A DNA stretch of 64,000 nt from assembly GCA_003586115.2 (NCBI GenBank), contig QVOM02000021.1:12364478-12428477 (forward strand). Reading direction: 5' to 3'. Both the position numbers and the translations under genes were made by a program. This DNA is from Salvator merianae (lineage: Eukaryota; Chordata; Lepidosauria; Squamata; Teiidae). Shown piece after piece: positions 36,289-48,520 of this stretch (the stretch's first letter is position 1; the number at the start of each line of letters is the position of its first letter). The notes under the pieces are model-generated. The model did no database searches and had not been told where the DNA came from. It saw only the letters and a list, made by a program, of their open reading frames with translations.

Positions 36289-36453
36289 TTAGAAACCTTG
36301 TAAGAAGTCTTGCAGTTGAGTGACTATTTCAGTATCCACAGTTTCCATGAGTGCCTGAAAAGCTTGTTCTCCCAGCAATTCCTGTTGTGCTTTTAGCTTC
36401 TCATATACAAATTGCTGCAGTGACACGGAGTGTACTGGATCCTTTAACGCAAG
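36289..36453 (-). CDS. IPO11: IPO11 last coding exon (importin-11 C-terminus)
   Basis: Encodes the final 54 residues and the TAA stop. It begins LALKDPVHSVSLQQFVYEKL and ends with TEIVTQLQDFLQGF, which agrees with my memory of vertebrate importin-11 almost residue for residue. The acceptor is a good 'ttctgcag', and the exon starts in phase 0, matching the end of the previous exon (ATG|GTATGT). Importin-11 is a karyopherin-beta nuclear import receptor known to carry ubiquitin-conjugating enzymes such as UBE2E3 and ribosomal protein L12. This exon forms the last helices of its HEAT-repeat solenoid. It is separated from the previous exon by an 11.2 kb repeat-filled intron. No damage is visible. 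Confidence 0.97.
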   Translation of the reverse strand, partial: LALKDPVHSVSLQQFVYEKLKAQQELLGEQAFQALMETVDTEIVTQLQDFLQGF

Positions 36454-39400
36454 CTGCAGAATATAGATAAGAACAATATGTAATAATGAAAACAGCAGGC
36501 AAACCCAACATAACTATGACTCATTCATCTATTTTATAACCTGAGCTGGAAAGAAAAAGCTTTCTTTTTTTGAGGGTGTGTGTGCTTCTTCTCTCAAGGA
36601 GCATCATCTGCCAGTAGAATGCTTTCAAGAACTAAATTCTACAATTTTAATTGAAATTAACCTTTAGCTTCAGTTCCCATTAATTAACTGCACTGCAAAC
36701 CCAGTGGCAAACTTCTGAACTACCTTTACTTGCACACTTTTTTCTTACTGGGAAATTTAAAAGTCTATACTGCACAGTTTTCTCATTAATGACCTTAGAC
36801 TGATGTTAGTCCAAGAAATAGTGCTGACTCTTAGGAAAATTAGTAGTGAAACTAGCAACCAGGTTTGACTGTCAAAACAGTTTCAGCCTCCAACTTCAAA
36901 TCACATCACTATTTGGGTTTTATTTTAAAATATTTTTACCAATGGTCTTCTCACTTTACTAGTGAAAAGGTATGCTATTTGCGAGCTGCAGATTCTCTAT
37001 ACTACACAGCTAGACAGGATAGATACATGGAATTCAACAAATTTTTAAAAGCAGAAGCTTAAGGGCAATGCTGGTTCAAGACCCCCATTAAGAAGCTAAA
37101 TTATGTTGAAAAGAAATTGAAAAAAATCTTTGTTCTTGCTCCTCTTCACAAAGTAATTATAAGACAATCTCTATATGCCATAAAACAATCTCCTCGAACT
37201 GCTGTAAGACTTTGCCATATCTATAGGAATATTTACCAGGGAAAAGGAAATCACAGTATTTCAATTAACAAAAATTTATTGCAATGGATCATGCAGTCTG
37301 AGATTTCTGATTTTACTCATTTTCTTCTTAAATTTCTTTTTTATTGGAGTAAATCATTTTAATAAACCTTTTAACAATATTGAAAAATATATATTTTTGT
37401 AATTTAGAGGTCATATGCTATCCAAAAATCATTACAAAAAACTCTGAAAATCAATATTCAGATAATATTTGGATCCCAATAATTAAATGGATTCTTAATA
37501 TTATATTGCATGAGATAACTTTCTGAAAAATAAGAGAGATACACTGACTCTTTGTTAATATGCAATCTTAATTTTCAGGTGAGTAACTTTTATTTTCTAA
37601 GAAAAGATTAACTGTGCCAAGAAACAGTTAAAATGCTCTCAAAGTGTTAATTACTTCTGAAGTTCAAAGACACAGAATCACTTCAGAGAATAATTTTGCT
37701 GTTTTTTTCTCTGCTTCAAAATCCGGTTGTCAGAACTGAAGGCCAACTTTTTTAAACAACATCACGTTCTGTTAACTATCGATCAAATAAATTAGGTGCT
37801 TGAGCTTTGGAAGGAACCAGATCTGCAAACTGCACATAAATAGCTTGCAAAAATGGCAAAAACCCCACCAACAAAATCCACACTCCCAGTGAAGTAAATG
37901 AGGAGAGTATTTCTAACCTAGCTATCTCTTTTCCTAGAGACCAAACCATTTACTAGCATGAGCTGATTAATATAGGATCTGTTTTTGGGGGATAGATATG
38001 AATGTAAGATTAAAATGTGAAGAATAACAAGCATTGAAGGGGAATTTCTTTATGTATAATCAAGAAGTTTTGTTTTGCTTTAAAGACCCTATAATTCATT
38101 GATGGAGAGAACATAGAGGAGAAAAACAGAAAATAAATTAGATCTCTACAAAAGATCTAAATATGTACAGATTGTTAGACAACCACAAGAACTTCTGATG
38201 AAATGATGATTTCCCAATATGAAGACAAGTATTCTTATTTTTTGAGATTCATTTTCTAAATTTATTACTGGTATATTGGGGGAAAAATATTTTTGATGAA
38301 TCAGGAAAAATTACCAACAACTCTATGTCAAAAACTCAGAGCCGGAGAATGCAAAATCTTGCCAAAGCAATTTCATGGCACAAAAAAAGGAAAATCAAGC
38401 AACATGATTTAGAATTAAATAACAGCAGCATTTACTTCCAAAACTTGGGTCTGTGGTTAAAACCAGTACTTGAATATCTTAAGTCATCAACATATAAATA
38501 AAATAGAAAGAAATAAAGATTCATTAGAAATGTTGTCATGTAAATTGCTATACAGTACCCGGAACAAGGATTCAGCTTTGGGTTCTAAAAATGTTCTCGA
38601 GCTTAAAGGCAGTCATCACTCTCACTTTTTCAAACTCTATTATGAAACTCTCCCAATTGTGCCTGTGCAGTTAAAACATGGCCCTATAGAAGTTTTAGTT
38701 CAAAGCTCAAGACCTGTTCTGCACTCTCTTCCCCTTCAGACTGCATAATGGTTGTATTCCAATTATGTTTGATTTTTGTATGCTAGAACTAATTGTTACT
38801 GCTAGCTTTATCTATGAATGGCAAAATCTCTCTCAGTTGTTCTTTTTCAGTTTTAAATGGTGACATATATTTTGGGTTACTTGGATGTAAGTGAAATCAA
38901 TAAAGATATATGTGTACTTGAAGAGATACTGAGAACTCAATAACAGAAAATAAGATGAATGGATTTTGTACTAGGAGTGTGCTATCACCAGTTAGAGGCG
39001 AAGAACTGTTAGGGGCTTCCCCCCCAGCAGTCCTGGCTCTTTTCTGCACCGCTCCCTTACACATGAGTAAACCACACGAAGCAGGAACTGACCTGCTTGC
39101 TTCACGCATCCTCGGTCATTACAGGGCCCTTCAAGGGCAGGCTTTCAGCCCACATCATTGTGCATGCACAGATACTTGGCTCTCTGTGTATGCACAATAA
39201 TCTCACACGCATGTGTGCTAACATTCTGGCTACATGCTATTTATGAGATTTATGAGGTATAAATTTGTTACTTTACATGTGCCAAATTTTCCGGGGGCGG
39301 GGGGGGGGGAATTCTTTGATTTTTTGAAAACAAGGATGTACCAAAAGGAAAGGAAGAAATTGTTGTGAGGCTAAACAAATTCTACACATCTGTCTACATG

Positions 39401-39499
39401 GCAAAGAATTTGGAGCACAACCCTGCGTCTGAGCTCTTTTCCTGAGAAGCAGGGTCTAATGAACTAAGGTAAATAGTTGTGACAAGAAAAAAAGTGGTA

Positions 39500-40465
39500 G
39501 GGTTTATTGATAAATTAAAATAAATCACACCTAGATAGTATTCATCCAAAAGTTATTAAAGAACATTTTAGGCTTGTCTGCTTAACATCTGCTCTTGGGA
39601 AGATCACAGGATTAAAGAATACCAAAGATTTAGCAGTGCAAGTCTTACTTAAAGACTGCCAACATGATTTCTGGAAGGAGATGTCCTATCTAACTAACCC
39701 TTTAAAGTTTTGTGAAAGCATAAACAACCATGAGGATAAAAGTGATCCATTAGACACTCTGCTTGGATTTTCAAAAACCTTTTCAGACAGACCCTCGCTG
39801 AAGTAAGCATAAAAGCTTATGGTTCAGTACAGAAAGCAGAGCACAGGGGGGAAAGGGATATTTCTCTCTATGGAGAGCTGTAAAAAAAAAAAAGGGAGTT
39901 CCCAACATTATGTATGGAAACCATTGTTTTTTTTATATGTATTCAGATTATCTAGATTCTCAAGTGAGCAAATAGGCAGGTTTGCTGATGACAGCGAACT
40001 GTGCAGGGTTGGAAAAACAAAAACGTTGCATATAGGTTAATGCAAACTTGAAGAATGGGCTTCAACATGGCAGATGCTCTTCTATGATAACAAACATAAC
40101 GTAATGCATAGTGGAGCAAAAAATGTAAACTACACATGAGTTGGTTGTGACTGACCAGGAAAGAGACTTTGGCATAACTAACGCAATTAAAATATTGATC
40201 TAACATGCACTGGCAGTAAAACAGGCCAATAGCATGCTAGGGATTTAAAAAAAATGGTATTGAAAATAAAACTGCCCTGATGGTTAAATAGATTAATTTA
40301 CTAAGAAATAAGACAGTTGATAGGTTATCTGTATGAAAACTGGAAACCCTTTATTGACCTTCTGCAAGAATGGGAAAGTGGATTTGTGTCTGCCGGATTG
40401 AAAGAATGAAGAGGAAAGAATACAATCCACAGAAGAAAAGAACTGGGCGACTGGGGGGGCAAGAA
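39500..40465 (+). mobile_element. Old CR1-type LINE fragment (ORF2 middle)
   Basis: The plus strand shows heavily broken CR1-type reverse-transcriptase sequence. There is a HPKVIKEHFRL-like start near 39545 and a LLMTANCAGLEKQ segment near 39985 where the catalytic box should be. Near 40150 is a VVTDQERDFGITNAIKI block, the usual 'KDLGV' strand, followed by KQANSMLGI. Many stops and frame shifts; older than the copies at 8.1 and 27.0 kb. Confidence 0.7.
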
Positions 40466-40743
40466 TATGAAATACAGAAGCAGCTTTGCGGGGGGGGGGA
40501 AGGAGGAGGAGGACGAGGAAGTCGGCAGTTAAGAAAGTTAGTTTATGAATTATGAATCATTTCGTGTAATTTGATATATCAAAATAAATAAATAAATAAA
40601 AATTAAAAAAGAAAACTGCCCTGTACAATGTGACAGTACAACTTTTATTCGGAATACAATACACATTTTTAGTAATAACATCTCTACAAGACCATGGAGT
40701 TCATTTGCCAAGTTCCTACGTTGATTGACTGTAGCACAAGCAC

Positions 40744-40784
40744 AAGGACCCTCCAGTCATGCAAGTCAATCCTGGAGGGTCCTT
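40744..40784. repeat. Perfect 13 bp inverted repeat
   Basis: 'aaggaccctccag' (40744-40756) and 'ctggagggtcctt' (40772-40784) are exact inverses around a 15-base spacer. Pairing does not extend outward, so it is shorter than a typical microRNA precursor. Confidence 0.85.
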
Positions 40785-41629
40785 ATTCTCTAATCAGTGT
40801 CTTATATTATACCTTGGACATTCAGTGAAAAGGTTGTATAGAAGTGAAACTGATAAGAGGGAATAACAATAATATGTGACAGCGTTTTTCAGTGGAGTTC
40901 ACCTTGAATGCTTGAAGATGTCACTTGAGGTATCTTTTGGAATAAAACCTTAAGGGCAATGCCTGCTATAACTCTTTAGCATCTATGATAATGCAAATGC
41001 TATTTAATGGGATTCAAATCAGTGCCAAGAGACTAAGTAATATTTAACTAGATTTTAGAAACTTAGACTATCTGTAAATGACTTGAAGGCAATGGAACTA
41101 AACAGTCTCAAGTGCCAGAGAGAAAATTGCAAATCCCATTAATAATTAACTTTTGTTCAATTACTGTGAATATATTGCGGCATTTTAATACACTGTTTTG
41201 AAATTTATCAGGCTATGCAACCACTTAATGCATAATTTGCCCATATAGTATTTTCTAGTTACAATTCAACAGAATACTAAAATGGCAACAAATAAAACAT
41301 TAAAGCTAAATACTATCTACCAATATATGTAACAATATCAAAACTTACTCTCTCCTTAGATTTGGGAGGCCAGATTGACAGTTTCTCTTGTTTTAATGTA
41401 AAGTTACTCTGCCAACTTTTGTGGAAGTTGAGATAGGAGCTTTTGGTCTGGTTGATCCCAGTTATGTGCCCTCTGTGTGCACAACGGTACCCATGGCTGC
41501 CTCAGTGGCACCCTCAAAATCTGGGAGCCCTCTCTCATTGCTTGGGAGGAAGAAGCAGTCAGACATGACAGTGCCCATAGAACAAGAACAGGCCCTTGCA
41601 TGGAACATTTAAGTGGAGGTGCACAGCAA

Positions 41630-41970
41630 TGTGAAGCGAAGTCTGATTCTAGCTGATCGCATGTCAATAACTGTGAGAAATAACCTGATTGTACTTCTTG
41701 AAATAGTAAATTGCTAAAAAGAGGGATTAAAACTAAAGCTGAAATACCTGGCTGCGTTATGTGAGGGCAAGAATCGCTGGAGAAGACCCTAATGCTAAGA
41801 ATGACTGAAACCAAAAGAAAAAGAGGGTGGCAGCAGCTAAAATGGATGGATGGAATTAAGGAAGTAACAAATATGAACATAAAAGAGGTCAGAAGAGTGA
41901 CCACCAAAAGACAGAAATTGTGTGCAAACGTTCATGGGAGGTACAAAGAGTAGAACTTAACAACTCAACA
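41630..41970 (+). mobile_element. RTE-BovB LINE 3' end
   Basis: Translates to ARIAGEDPNAKND, then KKRGWQQLKWMDGIKEVTNM, the BovB C-terminal region. It ends in 'acaactcaacaacaa', the family's characteristic short CAA-type tail. It is the second BovB copy in the window and again lies on the plus strand, opposite to IPO11. Confidence 0.8.
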
Positions 41971-42330
41971 ACAAGTGACAACAAAGAAGTGTAAATCAAT
42001 TAAGTGTGAATTGTTATGCAGGATGAAAAATTAGAGATTACGTAGACCTCTAAATTTTTAGTAAAAAAAACAGCTTAAGAAGCCTCGAAGCCTAAAAAAA
42101 CCCTGATCATAATATAGGAGAATAGTTAACATTTGTACTGGATTCTAATAGGCAGTATTATTTGAGAGAATGTAAAGAATATAAGGGCAAAATAGAAAGC
42201 TACAGATTTAGAAAGTAGCTCTGATTCTTTTTGTCATCTTGCCCATAAAATGTCAACCATTATAAAATGTGTGACATCATGCAACTGTGGCACAGTTGCT
42301 TTTCTTCATTAGTGCCATTTATATGGCTAG

Positions 42331-42346
42331 TACACACACATATATA

Positions 42347-42406
<60 letters not shown>
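42331..42406. repeat. Compound (CA)(TA)(GA) microsatellite
   Basis: A short CA tract, then an almost uninterrupted (TA)n to 42380, then (GA)n from 42381 to 42406. It lies within the IPO11 last intron. Confidence 0.95.
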
Positions 42407-42554
42407 TCATATTTATTGATTAGTCTGAAGACCATAACGTACACAAAAAGACACAGAAGAAACAAAAGCTACAACACACACAATTAAAACAAATTGGTAG
42501 ATCCATACGCAGGCACACTGGTGTTTTTTACAGTAAGCGTTTGTTTGTTTTTTT

Positions 42555-42875
42555 ACCTAGCAGTCAATGGTCTATGAAATTTATTACCAGGAGATGTGGC
42601 AATGGCCTGGATAATTTTAAGAAAGGGTTAGACAAATCCACAGAGGACAGGTATATCAATGACTACTACAATGGATGCATATGTACTGCTTCTGGGTTGG
42701 AATGACAGAGAGGATGCCTCAAAAGGCCATCTGCAAGAAGTCAAGAGCAGATCTTCTGCTTGGGAATGCCCAGAAACTGGTGATGGGCCACTGTGTGAGA
42801 CAGGATATTGGACCAGCTATGTTGTGGCCTGATCCAGAAGGCCTTGTGTTATGTTGTTATTGCTTGTGGCCTTCA
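42555..42875 (+). mobile_element. CR1-type LINE 3' end
   Basis: Reads KFITRRCGNGLDNFKK-like coding remnant near 42580 and ends 'gggccactgtgtgagacagg ... gatccagaaggccttgtgtt'. This is the same 3' terminus as 8550-8640. 5'-truncated. Confidence 0.8.
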
Positions 42876-43504
42876 TCAGGTTACTGGAGTGGGATGAGGC
42901 TTTAGCTCAAAGTCTGGTTTTGACTGTATGAAAGTAGGTTCTAGTCTATTACCATTGCAACTGCCCTGTACACCCTGATTTGCAGACCACTCTAGCCAGT
43001 GCGTACTACTCAATTACTAATTTTTATCCTTCTTCCATCAAGGTAGAGCACAGCACAATCTCCAACCTACTTGCTTCTTAACACCATGGATATCTTTCAG
43101 CATTGACCTGAAGACCAGGACCCATGGGATGACACAAAGTATTATTTGGCAGCCTCACTTTGATCTCTTGGAATTGTATTTCAGTCCAGTGCATACTGAA
43201 GTACAGTTCAGAGAGATCAAAACAAAGTTTACAACTGTGCCTTGTTCTGCTCCTGATCTGTTATGTCTGGAAAGAAACAAGCCATAAGTGCTGGTTGCAT
43301 GTCTCATTAAGTCAAGGTTTGTGCTTTGTTGTTCTCACATCAATGAAGAAAGGAAAAAAAGAGTGATCCGGCATTGTGCATTAACAGGGTCTATGAATAA
43401 CCATAATAATGCATATGACTCCAATGGTGAATTCCAGCCTCAGATGCTCAGCCTGAACAGCAATGTAGTAGTTCATTAAATTTAAAATGCATAAATGTAA
43501 GCAC

Positions 43505-44995
43505 TAATTTATTTTTCATTGAGTTTTATTTATTTATTTTATGTTCCACCCCAAAATCACAAGATCTCAGGGTGGGTTGCAACAACTAAAATTAAAAACT
43601 AATAATACAAGACAAAAAAACAACAACAAAAAGTTAAAATTTGAAATTATAGCACCCAGAAGCAAAGGATAAACTGCTCAATTTAAAAGAAGGCTTGAAT
43701 AAAGAGGTCTGTCTGCACCAGATATTTAAATGTATATAGTGAAGGTGCACGTTATACTTCAGAGGGGAGGCTATTCCATAATCTGGAAGCTACCACTGAG
43801 AAGGGCCTCTCATAGATCTCTACCCCTTTAATTACTCAGAATAGTAGCACAGCCTAAAGGGCCTCACCGGGAAATCTTAAGGTGTGGGCATATCTATATC
43901 TATATGTAAGTAGGTAGATAGATAGACAGATAGATATGGGAGAAGGTGTTCCTTTAGATATTCGGGGTCCAAGTCATTTAGGGCCTTATAGGTTAAAACT
44001 AACACCTTGAATTGGGCTCAGTAGCAAATTGGCAGCCAGTGTAGTTCTTTTAGGACAAGATATATGTCTCCTGCCAGCATTTCTGACCAGCAGCCTTGCA
44101 GCTGCATTCTCCACCAACTGCAACTTCCAAACAGTCTTCAAGGGCTACAGAGCACACTAAAGTGATCCAGAAAGTTACCAGGCTATGGATTACTATGGCC
44201 AACTAGTCTCTATCCCGAAGGACCACAGCTGGCAAACCAGCTGGAGTTGGAAGTAAGAACTCCTGGCTACCACCTCTATCTGAGCTTCAAGCAGCAGCAG
44301 CAAATGCAGAAGTACCCCCAGATTTTGCACCTGTCCCTTCCAGGGCAGTATAGCAGTATCAAGAAGAAGACACTTCCCTACTTCATGGACTTGAGACATG
44401 GCACATAGCACCCCCGTCTTGTCTGGATTCAGCTTCAGTTATTGCCACCATCAATCCCATTACTGCTCCCAAGCACCTGTAAACCATCTTCCCTGAGATA
44501 GATCTGGGTACCATCTGCATACTGATGACACTGCATCTCAAATCTCGTGATGACATCTACCAGTAGCATCGCATAGATGTTAAGGAGTGTGGGAGAAAAG
44601 ACTGATCTCAAAGGAATACCAAGTTAATTCCTAGGGTGTCGAGCAAGAATCTCCTGAAACTACTCTCTGGTATCAGCTTAGAGATAGGAGTGAAATCATC
44701 ACAATGGGGTGTCTCCAGCTCCCAAACTCCACAGCCTTTCCAGAAGGATACCACTGTCAGTGATATCAAAAGCTGCTGAGAGTTCAAGATGAACCAATAG
44801 GGTAGTACTCCCCTGTCTTTCTCCCAAGCAAGGCAGTCAACCAGGGTGACTAAGGAGGTTTCAATGCCATAAGCAGGCCCAAAGTCAGAGAAAAATGGGT
44901 CTAGATAATCAGCTTCCTCCAACCATGCTTGTAGCTGAATAGCCACAACCCTTTCCAATACTTTGCCTATTTCCATAATCCATTAAAGCTCAGAA
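43505..44995 (-). mobile_element. L2-like LINE, reverse transcriptase to 3' end
   Basis: From 44976 the minus strand starts in the reverse transcriptase (GKVLERVVAIQLQAWLEEADYLDPF, here seen as a 122-codon frame). It passes GIPLRSVFSPTLLNIY near 44610 and then CHQYADGTQIYLRED near 44520, the catalytic YADD box with the second Asp replaced by Gly. It ends in the family 3' end with (TTTA)n at 43525. A TATC/TAGA microsatellite has grown inside it at 43895-43936. About 1.5 kb, the longest copy of this family here. Confidence 0.85.
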
Positions 44996-45487
44996 TACTT
45001 TTAGGGCCCTATGACTCGTAAAAAGCTTACAGCATTTGAAACTGAAAGATTTCTAATTCTGAGGCTGCTATCCTATGCCCACTTATGCATTACTGAATCC
45101 CGTGAGGCTCTCTGTCTAAATAAATATACTTAAAATTGCACTGTAAGCCTCTCTCAAACATAGATCAAGGACAAGATTTGCTTATCTCCTGTGAGTCATC
45201 CTTTCCCATACAAAACAACATCATAAACCTCCTTGGAGTTCATTTATTCTTTTAATCACTGTATCTTGTTTAATCATAATATTGACATCTGCGATTCACT
45301 TGGCTATTAGAATCTAGAGCAAGTGTATATACTGAAGCAAGCCAATGTTTAAATAAAGACTTCTAAAACAACCCCTCACATTTCTTTATGTTCTGGATGC
45401 AAAGCTAAACTATTGAAGAGATTCTCTAAATTTGGGTAGCAAAAGCTCAGGATCTCCAAAGTAGAACTTTCAGGACTGCTACAACAT

Positions 45488-45668
45488 GGGCCCTTTCTGC
45501 ACTTGGCCTTATTCTAGATTATATCCTGGAATAGGGACCTGCCATCTGCATGCTAGTATAAACTATGGCAGCTCCCTCCCAGGGCCTGCTGTAATCTGCA
45601 CTAGCATGCAGATAGCAGGTCTCTATTCTTGGATATAATCCAGAATAAAGCCAAGTGCAGAAAGGGCC
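45488..45668. mobile_element. Hairpin MITE, 181 bp
   Basis: The left half begins 'gggccctttctgcacttggc' and the right half is its near-perfect inverse, ending 'gccaagtgcagaaagggcc'. About 70 bp of each arm pair, leaving a loop of some 40 bp. No coding sequence. Flanks show no clean target-site duplication. The outer bases resemble those of the 22048 and 29940 elements (GGCC..G..T.TGCACTT). Confidence 0.85.
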
Positions 45669-46944
45669 ATGCACATGATGGACCAGTAAGAGTTTCAACT
45701 TGTTACACCACCACTATGTTGTATATTGAGCTTATCAAGACCTTGAGATCTAGACCAGACTCTGCCAGAGACCATTTGCACTAAAGTTGGATAAATGCAA
45801 CTTGTTTACGTGACCTGGACAACCTGAATGCTGCCCACTTTCCTTGTTTACTCTGTTTCCTGCCTGAGCAGTTCATTTCTCCACTTGTCCCAAGGGTCTG
45901 ATTTGGGGTATAAGAAAAGGTGATGCCTTCCATTCAGGGTCCTCCTTGTCCTTGACAGGATCCTCTCATCGTAAGAGTTGAAACCCTATTCCTTTGCTTC
46001 TGCCAGATCCACTGCTATATGTCCGGGTTATCTTTGGCTCCACCAAAGTCCGTTACATCTTTGATCAACTCAAAGCCCAATGCTACAACTCTAGCTTTCA
46101 CTAAGTCCATTATCATGTCTCTGATTTTACTCTGGAGTTCACTACTTCAACAAGAGTTGAACTCTGATCCATCCCTGCAGGAGCTGAACTTTGCATGTGT
46201 TTCCACAGATGTTTTCTGCTTTATACAATGAGCTTCTATAGCATAAAAAAATAGTTTAAAACTCTATGGTGGTCAGAGTCTCATTATGTAAGGAATACAT
46301 TCTTTACTCTGTCAGGAACTGCCCTGAGCTATGTTCAAGAAAATGCCACATTAGCCTATGAAGGCTTCTGCTCCAGGATTTAACTAAAGTTTTAACAATA
46401 TTTTAAGATGCATAAAAAGCAAACGGTGCCAAGCTGTTGTCAGCTTTGGTAGAAAGATAATTCACTTTTATTCAAAAGCTGATGTCTACAATAGATGACT
46501 GGTTTGTAGGCCACATAATGGTATTCTAGAACTGTAGGCCAGGACTACTAGCCTAAGAAGGAATTTAGCTTACATTTCTCAAAATAACAGGTGTCTGTAC
46601 AAGACCCTAAGCTGTTTTTTAGTCCTTGGGGGATTTTAAAAGCAGGTGTCTGTGAAATGGCACACATAACAAGGTAACTATTTGGAGCATGGCCTGAATT
46701 CTCAGATAAATTCAATGTATATTTCAAGGTAGAGGTGCTATTATTTCCTTAGACATTATAACCTTTTTTGTAACCTTGTGCGTTCAGGTTCATAAAAACA
46801 CATGTATGGAGTACAGTGGAATCTTGCATTAATTTCACCCTAAGCGTTGTACAAATTGTGACCATTCTCTCTTAACATTCCCCTCGCTTTTTTCATTATT
46901 GCAAAATCGGGCACCTTCCAAAATTGCATCTGAGGGTGGGGAGG

Positions 46945-47225
46945 CACAAAGGAAGGAAGCCAAAGATTTAAAAGCAGAGGCACAGAGAAGGTGCTTGCTG
47001 GAAAGCCTCTGCTGGCTACAAGCTTTATCATTGCAGTGAGGATCTTTCAGGTAGGCTCCCTGATGCCTGTTAAGAAAGGAGGGAAAGAACAGGCATTGTG
47101 AAAGACAATCCTGAAAGGTCCTTGTTGCAGCAATAGAGCCTGCAGCTTGCATAACAGACTTCCAAGTGAGCCCTGCTTTCTCTGTACTTCTCTGCTTTTA
47201 AGTCTTTGGCTTCTTCCCCACTGTA
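46945..47225. repeat. Inverted repeat, arms about 65 bp
   Basis: The left arm, around 'gaagccaaagatttaaaagc' followed by 'agaggcacagagaagg' (46955-46995), is the inverse of the right arm, around 'gcttttaagtctttggcttc' (47194-47213) and 'ctttctctgtacttctct' upstream. Likely another fold-back element; ends not defined. Confidence 0.65.
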
Positions 47226-47696
47226 GTTGCTGCTCTTCCACCTCCCTCTGCTTCCTCCCATGTTATTTCTAAAGGTGAAATTTATCCCAGGGCAGCTGTC
47301 TCATCTGGTAACTGCCTTACTTTGCTTCTTGTTCCATGGAAGGTGTCAAATCCACAATTATACACCATCATGAGGACAGTTGGCCTCTTACAGTTTTCCC
47401 TAATCCCCCCAATTCCCATAATTCTTTATTGCCCATATTGCATGTTTTCACTCAAGGTACCATTCTCCCACCACATCCATCCCTCCTATTATGCAAAGCT
47501 TTACTGTAAACACATTAATATATAGTTACGGTTCCTCTTGTTTATGCTTTAATAAAGCAACTGTACTTCAGTCTATTTTCTTACCATTCGTGTTGGAGGA
47601 GACTGGTGAAAGTATGATGCACATAAAAACTGAGTAAGGCAGGCTACAGTTTGCTATATTATAACCTTTATGACTTAAAAAAACCTATACACATAC

Positions 47697-47781
47697 CATC
47701 TTCTTCCTCTTGTCCTGCTCTGTAGGAGGCTCTTCTTCTTCCGTTGGTTTCGGTTCTTCCAAAAAAGACATCAGCATGCAG
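47697..47781 (-). CDS. IPO11: IPO11 penultimate exon (acidic linker)
   Basis: An 85 bp exon encoding the end of a split Asp codon and CMLMSFLEEPKP, then a TEEEEPPTEQDKRKKM segment. This matches the acidic-then-basic stretch before the importin-11 C-terminal helices as I recall it. It enters in phase 2 from the previous exon (GA|C) and leaves in phase 0. The acceptor is TTTTAAG and the donor GTATGT, both acceptable though weaker than the other IPO11 sites. The E-run is probably a flexible loop between HEAT repeats, facing solvent. Confidence 0.95.
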
Positions 47782-47823
47782 CTTAAAACACAAACACGTT
47801 AGATTTTCAAAATTACAAGTCTG

Positions 47824-47861
<38 letters not shown>

Positions 47862-48424
47862 CTGTGTGTGTGTATTAAATTCTCAAATCGTTTTTCAGCA
47901 TATTGGTAAGGAAACTACACCTGCATCAGAAAATCACAAACCAAATCAAGCGCAATACTGAAGTGTGGCTCTCAATGGAGAAATTAAGAGCATCTCTGTT
48001 AAAGTGTGTATATGGTCAGGTGACAACATATTACAATAATACTGCTGAAGTTGAAGGGAAGGGACACAACCCAAAGGTATGCATTACTCCCAAAGGAGAC
48101 TTAGCAGAAAGCACATACTCTTATAAGGTCATATAAGCCCTGACATATTAGTGATCAACTCTAAATGGTCTTATAATTTTACACAGAATTAAAGGCACAT
48201 AAATGGACAAAAACATCTGATAGAGGAAGAGGAAAAATGACCAGAAACTCAATTTAAAACAATTCTTAAAGTTTCAGTAATCTGAACTGCAATACTTGCT
48301 TACACTTTTGTTTTTCCAAAATAATATCAATAGCAGAGTATTTTCTCCATTGACAAATTTATAAATAAGGTTTTGCTGCAATAACCCCTTTTCTAGCTCA
48401 GCAAATGTAACATATTTCACTTAC
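47782..48424 (-). other. IPO11 intron with (GT)n
   Basis: A 643 bp intron; it contains a (GT)n microsatellite at 47827-47874 and nothing else recognised. Confidence 0.9.
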
Positions 48425-48520
48425 TCTTTGAATGTTCTTGTTTCTGTATCTTCAGACATAACATCATGCAGCCCTTCTACTGAAATGTTTATGATACCAC
48501 AAAATTTGTCCTGGATAACA
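48425..48520 (-). CDS. IPO11: IPO11 exon (third from the end)
   Basis: A 96 bp exon encoding VIQDKFCGIINISVEGLHDV, then MSEDTETRTFK with split codons at both ends. It matches importin-11 closely as remembered. The acceptor TTCTGTTCCAG and donor GTAAGTG are strong. It enters after AG of the Ser codon split from the exon at 56589 and leaves after GA. The intron just upstream (48521-56588) is the one that houses LRRC70. Confidence 0.96.

Larger units (their letters stand above)
36454..47696 (-). other. IPO11 last intron
   Basis: An 11.2 kb intron bounded by GTATGT (donor at 47696) and CTGCAG (acceptor at 36454). It contains CR1, BovB, L2-like and inverted-repeat elements listed separately. 36500-39490 and 45670-46930 hold nothing else I recognise, apart from a GC-richer patch at 38990-39240. 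Confidence 0.9.

Noticed and set aside
41404..41907. A 167-codon minus-strand frame
   Set aside because: Its N-terminal half is the antisense of the BovB 3' end on the plus strand; it is a shadow.
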